A stretch of DNA of 64,000 bases from Streptomyces sp. NBC_01116. Its GTDB lineage: Bacteria > Actinomycetota > Actinomycetes > Streptomycetales > Streptomycetaceae. Below are positions 58,766-64,000 of this stretch, piece by piece. The notes under the pieces are model-generated. The model searched no databases. It saw only the letters and a program-made list of their open reading frames with translations, and was not told the DNA's origin. The DNA lies in assembly GCF_041435495.1 (NCBI RefSeq), contig NZ_CP108644.1, forward strand, positions 3,457,501 through 3,521,500, written 5' to 3'. A program made the translations under genes and the position numbers. Numbering within the stretch: the first letter of the stretch is position 1; each line of letters begins with the position of its first letter.

Positions 58766-58802
58766 GCGGTCCTCTTCCGTACGGTGCGGTGGTGCGGGTG
58801 GT

Positions 58803-58828
58803 GGCCCGGGGCGCGGCGGCCCCGGGCC
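58803..58828 (-). terminator. hairpin between the 107-residue Cys protein gene and the initiator gene
   Basis: GGCCCGGGG/CCCCGGGCC, perfect 9-base arms with an 8-base loop, seven bases past the stop of the upstream gene. It separates the WhiB operon from the replication operon. Confidence 0.7.
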
Positions 58829-58834
58829 GAGGGG

Positions 58835-59158
58835 TCAGGCGTCGGTGTTCTCGGTGGCCTGCGCGATGCCGTCGCAGACCGCCTTGTCGGCCTCCTGCCG
58901 GGCGATCACCCGGGCGTTGGTCTCCGTGATCCGGATCAGCTCGGCGGCCAGCGCGTTGTCCTCCGGGCTGCCGGGGTCGGCTTCCTCGCGCAGCGTCTCG
59001 GCGCTGAAGCAGCGGACGCAGAGCAGCGGCTGCTTCTCCCGGCGGCACCACTCGCAGGTGATGCCGGTGAGGTGGAAGTCGTGGTCCGGCTCGTAGAGGA
59101 ACAGGGGCCGGGTCTGCGTGCAGTGGTCGCAGCGGGCCTCGATCGGGGTGGTGTCCAT
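58835..59158 (-). CDS. phage protein with two CxxC zinc knuckles
   Basis: Encodes 107 residues. ARCDHCTQTRPL, GITCEWCRREKQPLLCVRC form a treble-clef-like zinc domain in the first 55 residues; the rest is a charged helix (DNALAAELIRITETNARVIARQEADK). ATG overlaps the stop of the WhiB gene. Function unknown. Confidence 0.7.
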   Translation of the reverse strand: MDTTPIEARCDHCTQTRPLFLYEPDHDFHLTGITCEWCRREKQPLLCVRCFSAETLREEADPGSPEDNALAAELIRITETNARVIARQEADKAVCDGIAQATENTDA

Positions 59159-59742
59159 CAGGCGGCGCTCCGTTCGGTGGTGGTGTGGCGCGCGGCGTCG
59201 CGCATGGCCTGGTCGGTCAGATGGCGGACGCACGTGCCGACCTCGCACCCCTTGTGCACCCGCCCGATCGGCGCGTCCTTGCGGGTGGCCCGCCATGCGA
59301 CCTGGTTCGGCGACATCCGGACCGAGCCGATGACGACCTCCTGGCCGCCGCACCACAGGACGTGGCCGCTGACCTCCTGCGTGAGCGACCGATACGCGTC
59401 GTCGATCGACGCGAACGCCTGGACGGGAACGCGCTTCTTCGGGACGCGCCCGTACCGGCGGATGCTGGTCCGGTCGCGCTCGGAGAGGGCACCCCAGACG
59501 CCGGAGTCCTGCCGGGTCTCCAGCGCCCACTGGCCGCAGGTCTCCATGACGGGGCAGCGGCGGCAGGTGGCCTTGGCCTCGGCCTCGTCGGCCATGGATG
59601 CGGCGTCGGTGCCCTTCGGGAACCACATCTCCGGGTCGTACTGCGGGTCCCGGCAGAGGGCGGCGTCACGCCAGTCCGCAGCACGGTGACCGGTGTCGGG
59701 GGCGAGCTTGGACGAGGTGACCTTGAACAGGGGCGCGCTCAC
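59158..59742 (-). CDS. WhiB-like Fe-S transcription factor with extra C-terminal domain
   Basis: Encodes 194 residues from GTG. The Wbl domain has Cys30, Cys60, Cys63 and Cys69 (CxxC at 60-63) for a [4Fe-4S] cluster, then QDSGVWGALSERDR, the G-V/I-W-G turn. Standard Wbl proteins have ~80-130 residues; here ~85 residues follow the basic KKR stretch and contain VLWCGGQEVVIGSV, CEVGTCVRHL. Phage-borne WhiB proteins (e.g. in mycobacteriophage TM4) interfere with host WhiB regulation and superinfection. Confidence 0.88.
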   Translation of the reverse strand: MSAPLFKVTSSKLAPDTGHRAADWRDAALCRDPQYDPEMWFPKGTDAASMADEAEAKATCRRCPVMETCGQWALETRQDSGVWGALSERDRTSIRRYGRVPKKRVPVQAFASIDDAYRSLTQEVSGHVLWCGGQEVVIGSVRMSPNQVAWRATRKDAPIGRVHKGCEVGTCVRHLTDQAMRDAARHTTTERSAA

Positions 59743-60173
59743 CGGGCACCTCCGAAGATCCCGGCCATCTGGGACCGGAGCTGCTCACGCATCGGCCGGT
59801 CCTCCAGGTGCGCCGGAGCGACACACTGCGCGTAGCCGCAGCCCGGCTTCGCGTGGCCGATCGGCTCGCGCCCGTGATGCAGCCGGAAGGCAACCCGGTA
59901 CGCGGACGGGTGCTTGCCCTGCCGGCCGAGCCGCGGCACCCCGTGGGCGTGGTGCCCGGTCCAGCGGAGGTGCCCGCCGTCGACGGGCTCGGTGCGGGCG
60001 TGGAACTCGGTTTCGATGGGCCGGAGGGGGTGTCCGCCGCGCTTCGGGGCAGGCAGGCTGAGCGCGATGCGGTGGCTGGTGACGGTCTTGTAGCTGACGT
60101 GGAGCGTGCGCATGATGTCCCGCTGCGCGATGCCTTCGCGGAGCATGTCGGCGACGTCGGCCCGGAGCTTCAT
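59739..60173 (-). CDS. HTH-HNH fusion protein
   Basis: Encodes 144 residues. Residues ~1-45 form an HTH (MLREGIAQRDIMRTLHVSYKTVTSHRIAL). The C-terminal ~90 residues, HLRWTGHHAHGVPRLGRQGKHPSAYRVAFRLHHGREP..., then CGYAQCVAPAHLEDRP, resemble HNH-type domains that use a C...C...H pair, common in Streptomyces phages. It may be a homing-like nuclease or a regulator derived from one. Overlaps both neighbours by four bases. Confidence 0.7.
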   Translation of the reverse strand: MKLRADVADMLREGIAQRDIMRTLHVSYKTVTSHRIALSLPAPKRGGHPLRPIETEFHARTEPVDGGHLRWTGHHAHGVPRLGRQGKHPSAYRVAFRLHHGREPIGHAKPGCGYAQCVAPAHLEDRPMREQLRSQMAGIFGGAR

Positions 60174-60553
60174 GAGGCCACCTCCGTGCGGGGCTTGTCG
60201 CTGCGGCGGGTCTGCCAGTGCGCGCCGAGGTCCAGCAGCGGGTCATCGAGGCCGACCGCGCTGTCATACGCGGCCTGGAGGCGGTAGGCGCGGCGCTCGG
60301 CGGCGCCCACCTCGCCCCGGAGCCGGGCGACGATGCGGACCAGGCGGGCGATGCGACCCGTGTACCGGATCGCGTCGGCCAGGCGGGCGAGGCGGACACG
60401 GTTGAGGGTGTCGTCGGCGGCGGTGAACTGGCCGGCCGCCGTGCGGGTCGCGGTCTGCATGGCGCGGACGGCGCGCTGGGCTTCGTCGCGCTGCTCGCGG
60501 ATCCGCTCGTAGTCGGCGGCGAGGGCGTTGTACTTCCTGCGGGAGACGAACAT
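60170..60553 (-). CDS. coiled-coil phage protein
   Basis: Encodes 127 residues, nearly all helical and Arg/Ala-rich (RKYNALAADYERIREQRDEAQ, LARLADAIRYTGRIARLVRIVARLRGEVGAAER). Ends in a short polar tail. Overlaps the HTH-HNH gene by four bases. Function unknown. Confidence 0.7.
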   Translation of the reverse strand: MFVSRRKYNALAADYERIREQRDEAQRAVRAMQTATRTAAGQFTAADDTLNRVRLARLADAIRYTGRIARLVRIVARLRGEVGAAERRAYRLQAAYDSAVGLDDPLLDLGAHWQTRRSDKPRTEVAS

Positions 60554-60556
60554 CGC

Positions 60557-61078
60557 TCAGGCCTCCTGGGGTGCGGCGGTGAGCTGGGGGAGGTTGAGGT
60601 GGCCGAGGGCCCCGGTGCGCCACGCCTCGGCGATCCGGTCCCGGCCGTCCTTCGTCGGCCGCACCGAGTGCGTCGTCGACCGGGTCGCCCGGATCTCCAC
60701 CCCCGGCACCGCGTCGACCACACCGGTCTCCCGGTCGGACACCTCGGCGGTCCCGGCGGCGGTCATCTCCGCGAGGAGCGCGGTGGTGTAGGCGGGGCGG
60801 ACCTCGGTGACGAGCCGGGTGGTGACCTCGGTGGGCCGGTTGGCCCGGACCCAGGCGAGGAACGTCTCCGGGTCGGTGACGACGGCGGCCGGCTTGCTGT
60901 CGGTGCGGCTGATGACGGCGACCTTCGTCCCGTCGGGGAGGGTGGCGTCGACCTTGCCCACACCGCCCTCGGTGAGCGCGGTCTGCATCTCGGCCTTCAC
61001 GGCCTTCAGCCGGTCCATGACGGTGTCGGCCAACGTCTTCAGCGCCGCTTCCTCAAGCGCCAGTTCCTGCATGTTCAT
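60557..61078 (-). CDS. phage protein adjacent to Bet, possible recombination accessory
   Basis: Encodes 173 residues. An N-terminal amphipathic helix (LEEAALKTLADTVMDRLKAVKAEMQTAL) precedes a strand-rich part (DGTKVAVISRTDSKPAAVVTDPETFLAWV). Similar proteins sit next to RecT/Bet genes in actinophages and may modulate recombination or inhibit host nucleases, but I see no decisive motif. A strong hairpin separates it from bet. Confidence 0.62.
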   Translation of the reverse strand: MNMQELALEEAALKTLADTVMDRLKAVKAEMQTALTEGGVGKVDATLPDGTKVAVISRTDSKPAAVVTDPETFLAWVRANRPTEVTTRLVTEVRPAYTTALLAEMTAAGTAEVSDRETGVVDAVPGVEIRATRSTTHSVRPTKDGRDRIAEAWRTGALGHLNLPQLTAAPQEA

Positions 61079-61093
61079 GGGATGCTCCTTGGT

Positions 61094-61124
61094 GGGGCCG
61101 CCCGCCTATCCCGCGGGCGGCCCC
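61094..61124 (-). terminator. strong hairpin after bet
   Basis: GGGGCCGCCCGC/GCGGGCGGCCCC, perfect 12-base arms with a 7-base loop, 12 bases past the recombinase stop. Confidence 0.8.
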
Positions 61125-61135
61125 GTTGTGCTGGG

Positions 61136-62296
61136 TCAGGCGGCGGGGCGGATCTGGGCGGTGAGCGCGCGGATCGCTTCGACGGGCGCCTCGTTGAGGG
61201 GCATGCCGAGGGCGCCTGCGACGCCGTTGTCGAAGTCCTCCAGGTGCGCGGCTTCGGCGGCGGCGCGGAGTTGGGCGACGGCGTCGGCGTAGTCGTCCTC
61301 GGGGCTCAGCACCTCGGCGTCCACGACGCCGTCGTCGGCGGTGCCGTCCATCGCGCCCTCGGCGGCGACCGCGTCGGACACCGAGTGCGGCGCCGGACCA
61401 GCAGGCGCGGGCTCGGCCAGCTCGTTGCCGCGCTGAATCAGGAACGCCCCCAGCTCCAGCAACTCCCGGTCCGGCGACTTCACCGTCTCCCCGAGGAGCC
61501 CGGCGGCGTGCGCCTCCCGGTACACCTTCTGGAGCGCGGCCTTGTTGGCGGCGTCGGCGGCTGTGGTCGCGAAGTCCTGCGCTTCCTGGGAGCGGCCGTT
61601 GACGGCCCGGGGGGCCTGCGGCTCCGGGTCCGTGGCCCACGGGTCGCCCTGCCCCGGCTGCACCTTCCGCAGGTGCCGCTCGTCAGCCGACGGGTTGTCC
61701 GCCTGCGCCATCTCCTCGGCCGTGTACACCCCGGCCAAGTCGTGCGGGAACGCCTTCCGCAGGGCGAGCGCCTCCGCGCACTTCGCGATCTGGTTGGCGC
61801 CCATGTTGGCCCACATGCGGGTGGGGTTGTCGTTGCGGTCGGTCTGGACGTACTCGCGGTACAGGGCCACGGCAGAGAACCGCTGTCCGTTCCGGAGGAC
61901 CGTGACCTTCGCGGCGGCCGGCGCCGACGGGGACAGCCACACGTCCCGCCACTGGCCGTTCGAGTCGCACCACAGGGTGTCCTCGTAGCCGAAGGTGTGC
62001 CGGGTTTCGGCGATGACGCGATGGGCGATGACCCGGTAGCCGTCGATGCCGGTCTGAGGGGTGAAGACCTTCCGCTTCTGCCGGTTGTCCCACCGGCCGA
62101 TGAGGTAGATCTGCCGGCTGAACGGGTCGAGCTGGGTGCGCTGGCAGAGGTGGAGGAAGCTGGCCAGTTCGGCGTTGGTGACGTCGTTGTCGATGCCGGT
62201 CTGGCGGAGGACGGCTGCCTGGTCGTCGGTCCATCCGGTCTGGTCGGCGCGGATGGCGAGGGAGCCTCCGGCCTGGGCGATGTCGGTGGTGGTCAT
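61136..62296 (-). CDS. bet: phage recombination protein Bet (RecT/Bet superfamily)
   Basis: Encodes 386 residues. The Bet core (~25-215) includes LRQTGIDNDVTNAELASFLHLCQRTQLDPFSRQIYLIGR, TGIDGYRVIAHR, and MWANMGANQIAKCAEALALRKAFP, all family hallmarks. The C-terminal ~170 residues are acidic, Ala-rich and probably flexible, longer than lambda Bet. It anneals single strands for phage recombination and repair. A partner exonuclease is expected but not seen; it may lie beyond the right edge. Confidence 0.9.
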   Translation of the reverse strand: MTTTDIAQAGGSLAIRADQTGWTDDQAAVLRQTGIDNDVTNAELASFLHLCQRTQLDPFSRQIYLIGRWDNRQKRKVFTPQTGIDGYRVIAHRVIAETRHTFGYEDTLWCDSNGQWRDVWLSPSAPAAAKVTVLRNGQRFSAVALYREYVQTDRNDNPTRMWANMGANQIAKCAEALALRKAFPHDLAGVYTAEEMAQADNPSADERHLRKVQPGQGDPWATDPEPQAPRAVNGRSQEAQDFATTAADAANKAALQKVYREAHAAGLLGETVKSPDRELLELGAFLIQRGNELAEPAPAGPAPHSVSDAVAAEGAMDGTADDGVVDAEVLSPEDDYADAVAQLRAAAEAAHLEDFDNGVAGALGMPLNEAPVEAIRALTAQIRPAA

Positions 62297-62493
62297 GCGA
62301 TGGCTCCGATCAGGGCGTGTCCGGCTTCGTAGAGGCCCCACCACATGAGGCCGCTGATGGGGAGGGCGATGGCGCAGCCGACACCGGCGCGGGGGGCCTG
62401 GTCGTAGTACGCGCGGTCGCACAACTCGCGCTGGGTGTGGCCGATGCCGGTGTGGTCGGGGCGGCGGTGGGGGCCGCCGAACGTGTCAGCCAC
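62293..62493 (-). CDS. small membrane-associated phage protein
   Basis: Encodes 66 residues from GTG with GGAGG upstream. The first half is polar (FGGPHRRPDHTGIGHTQREL); the second is hydrophobic (VGCAIALPISGLMWWGLYEA). Overlaps bet by ATGA. Function unknown. Confidence 0.6.
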   Translation of the reverse strand: MADTFGGPHRRPDHTGIGHTQRELCDRAYYDQAPRAGVGCAIALPISGLMWWGLYEAGHALIGAIA

Positions 62494-62761
62494 GGGGAGC
62501 CTCCTTCGCGCGGTCCGCGACCACCCAGTCGCTGGCCTCGCCGATACGGAGCAGGTAGCCACCCGGCGGCCGAACCCCGCCCCCGTGGATCACGTTGCCC
62601 GCGTCGAGGACGGTGACCGGTCGGCCGCCGAGCTGCTCGCACAGGGCGGCGATCGGGTTCAGGCCGTACTCCTCCAGCCGCATCAGCGCGGCGGCGAGGT
62701 CGGCCCACAGGGCGTACTCGACGGCGTCGTACATGAGGTTGGTGGTCGGATCGCTGGTCAT
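62486..62761 (-). CDS. phage protein of unknown function
   Basis: Encodes 91 residues. Helical start (NLMYDAVEYALWADLAAALMRLEEYGLNP) and strand-rich end (GRPVTVLDAGNVI, GGYLLRIGEASDWVVADRA). Overlaps the neighbours by 4-8 bases. No domain recognised. Confidence 0.65.
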   Translation of the reverse strand: MTSDPTTNLMYDAVEYALWADLAAALMRLEEYGLNPIAALCEQLGGRPVTVLDAGNVIHGGGVRPPGGYLLRIGEASDWVVADRAKEAPRG

Positions 62762-62826
62762 CGGGTGCCTCCGGTGCAGGTGCAGGCTTCGAAGATCAGG
62801 CGGCAGGTGGGGCAGGTGGGGATCAC
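62758..62826 (-). CDS. micropeptide, 22 residues, zinc-knuckle-like
   Basis: GTG overlaps the upstream stop (GTGA) and the stop overlaps the next ATG (ATGA). The peptide has CPTC, then CTC nine residues on, a possible single zinc knuckle. Coupling on both sides is the main support; it could also be only a translational bridge. Confidence 0.5.
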   Translation of the reverse strand: MIPTCPTCRLIFEACTCTGGTR

Positions 62827-63224
62827 GACGCCCTCCGGTCCTGCTGGCGGGGGGTCTTGCCCAGCGACACGGCCGGGACGTCCGGCCCGGTCGCGGCGTC
62901 CGTCTCGGCGGACACCTGCACACCCAGCCGGTACACCCGGGCGCCCACACGGCGGGCCTGCTGGCCCGTCATCCGCACACGGGTTGCCAGACGCTCGACC
63001 AGCTCGTCCTTGAACTGCTCGAAGTCGAGGCGGTCCGCGTCCTGCTCCCCGTCGATCGGGGCGGAGTTCAGCTCGATGAACCGCTCGAAGAACTTGTCGC
63101 TGCCGAGGAGGTCCAGCAGGTCGTGGACGTTGTTGTCGACCAGCGGGGTGACGTCGAGCGTCACCCACCCCGGGGTGTTTCCGGGGTAGTAGCGGCCCGG
63201 GACCGGCTCACGGTGCGCGCTCAC
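62823..63224 (-). CDS. phage protein of unknown function
   Basis: Encodes 133 residues from GTG. Sequence: GRYYPGNTPGWVTLDVTPLVDNN, helical middle (DLLDLLGSDKFFERFIELNSA), charged helix (LDFEQFKDELVERLATRVRM). Overlaps both neighbours by four bases. No recognised family. Confidence 0.65.
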   Translation of the reverse strand: MSAHREPVPGRYYPGNTPGWVTLDVTPLVDNNVHDLLDLLGSDKFFERFIELNSAPIDGEQDADRLDFEQFKDELVERLATRVRMTGQQARRVGARVYRLGVQVSAETDAATGPDVPAVSLGKTPRQQDRRAS

Positions 63225-64000
63225 AGGGACACCGCCTTCGGGTGGGTACGGGCGATGTGCTCGTGCAGTTCCTGATCGGCCGACCCGTCGTCCACGTGCC
63301 ACACCGACGTCGTCCAGCCGCACGTACCGCACCGGCGGGACACCTCGGCACTGCGCTCGTTGACCGGGCGGGCACCCGCACCGAACGGGTTCAGCTCGGA
63401 GAAGGGGAACGCGCAGTCGTCGGCCTCGCACTCGTACGGGTCCGCGCCCGGCTCGTCGCACCGGCACGTGTCCCGGGTGAGGACCCAGCGCTTCGCCTTC
63501 AGGTCCCACTCGATGTGCTCGTCGCTGAACGGGGCGGAGATGTGCCCGTCCGGCTCCACGTGGAAGATCACGTCCGCGTCGACCAGGGCGTTCAGCCCGG
63601 CCACCGCCCGCTCCCACGGGGAGGACGCCTCCAGCTCGGCGACCCGAGCCCGCAGCCGGACCAGCTCGGCAGCCGTGTCCTCGGCCGCCCCCTCCGACAC
63701 GAAGACCATGGCGCCCTTCTCCTGCGCCGGACCGCACGGCCACTGCGAAACCCAACCGTCGCCCCAGCACACCTGGCACAGCCACGCGTTCGGCTGACCA
63801 AGGCCGTCGAACACCGGAGTGTGGAACCGGGCAGGGAGCGCCTTGCGCTGCTCGTCGGTCAGATCGACGAGGTCCTCGTACATCGGCTGATCCGGCGGCA
63901 AGAGCAGCACCGCGCGGGCGGCGCACTGCTCGTGCTCGATCGGCTTGCCGTCCCGGACGAGGGCCCTGCACGTACCGCACGCCTTCGAGTCGGCGTGCAT
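63221..64000 (-). CDS. phage protein with several zinc-ribbon pairs (5' end uncertain)
   Basis: At least 259 residues. The codon at the window edge (64000-63998) is ATG and may be the start, but the frame could extend further. CxxC groups: ACGTCRAL near residue 8, LCQVCWGD, CRCDEPG...CEADDC, and RRCGTCGWTTS with a later HEHIARTH, giving a C2H2-like final finger. A central helix (AAEDTAAELVRLRARVAEL) separates them. Function unknown. Confidence 0.65.
   Translation of the reverse strand: MHADSKACGTCRALVRDGKPIEHEQCAARAVLLLPPDQPMYEDLVDLTDEQRKALPARFHTPVFDGLGQPNAWLCQVCWGDGWVSQWPCGPAQEKGAMVFVSEGAAEDTAAELVRLRARVAELEASSPWERAVAGLNALVDADVIFHVEPDGHISAPFSDEHIEWDLKAKRWVLTRDTCRCDEPGADPYECEADDCAFPFSELNPFGAGARPVNERSAEVSRRCGTCGWTTSVWHVDDGSADQELHEHIARTHPKAVSL

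Larger units (their letters stand above)
25235..64000. mobile_element. prophage (HK97-like siphovirus), left end at tRNA-Arg; right end outside window
   Basis: From ~25.7 kb to the window end nearly every gene is phage-type: lysis, tail, head, packaging, methylation, replication and recombination, mostly on one strand with 4-base overlaps. All core virion genes look intact. The left boundary is placed at the tRNA 3' half by analogy with tRNA-targeting phages. The repeat of the attachment core and the integrase are not in view, so the exact border is inferred. At least ~38 kb of the element is visible. Confidence 0.85.

Overview
The window is high-GC actinobacterial DNA, almost certainly Streptomyces. 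Evidence: codon use with nearly obligatory G/C third positions, an HrdD-type sigma factor, a DUF6227-type protein, a WhiB-family protein and many GTG starts with 4-base ATGA/GTGA overlaps. It has two parts: host chromosome (1 to about 25.3 kb) and a large prophage that starts at a tRNA-Arg gene and runs off the right edge.

Chromosome. 1-5132 is a five-gene operon on the minus strand: a b-type cytochrome-like membrane protein, a NapA/FdhF-family molybdopterin oxidoreductase, a four-cluster ferredoxin, a Rieske protein and a partial membrane protein. Together they look like a membrane-bound redox complex. Next come a P1/S58 peptidase, a DUF6227 protein, an MFS exporter divergent from a WYL regulator, the sigma factor hrdD, a 160-bp MITE-like element directly upstream of a questin-oxidase-like gene, and a LigB/DODA-type dioxygenase divergent from a MarR regulator. 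These are followed by a second MFS exporter with its likely TetR regulator, a secreted M6 metalloprotease, an acyl-CoA ligase-like enzyme, and a HelD-like helicase with an unusual C-terminal extension.

Prophage. tRNA-Arg(CCT) at 25235-25307 is the probable left attachment site; no integrase is visible, so it should lie right of the window. Lysogeny-type regulators and small genes occupy 25.7-28.2 kb. The late block is read right to left (48.2 down to 28.3 kb): small cysteine protein, collagen-like fibre, lipoprotein, HNH nuclease, small membrane protein, P-loop protein, probable cos region, small and large terminase, portal, prohead protease, HK97-type capsid, connectors, tail tube, tail-chaperone pair with a -1 frameshift site, tape measure, tail-tip protein, amidase endolysin and holin. 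This is an HK97-like siphovirus, and no core gene in view is broken.

The early side (48.3-64 kb) is also on the minus strand. It holds an array of translationally coupled membrane proteins resembling plasmid spread (Spd) modules, a small HTH regulator with an apparently leaderless promoter and operator, many Cys-rich small proteins, and a solitary C5 DNA methyltransferase. It also holds a lambda O/P-like replication pair whose initiator gene contains iteron-like repeats, a WhiB-like regulator with an extra C-terminal domain, an HTH-HNH fusion and a Bet-family recombinase. Strong hairpins divide this side into short transcription units.

All functional calls come from reading motifs and layout by eye; no database search was run.
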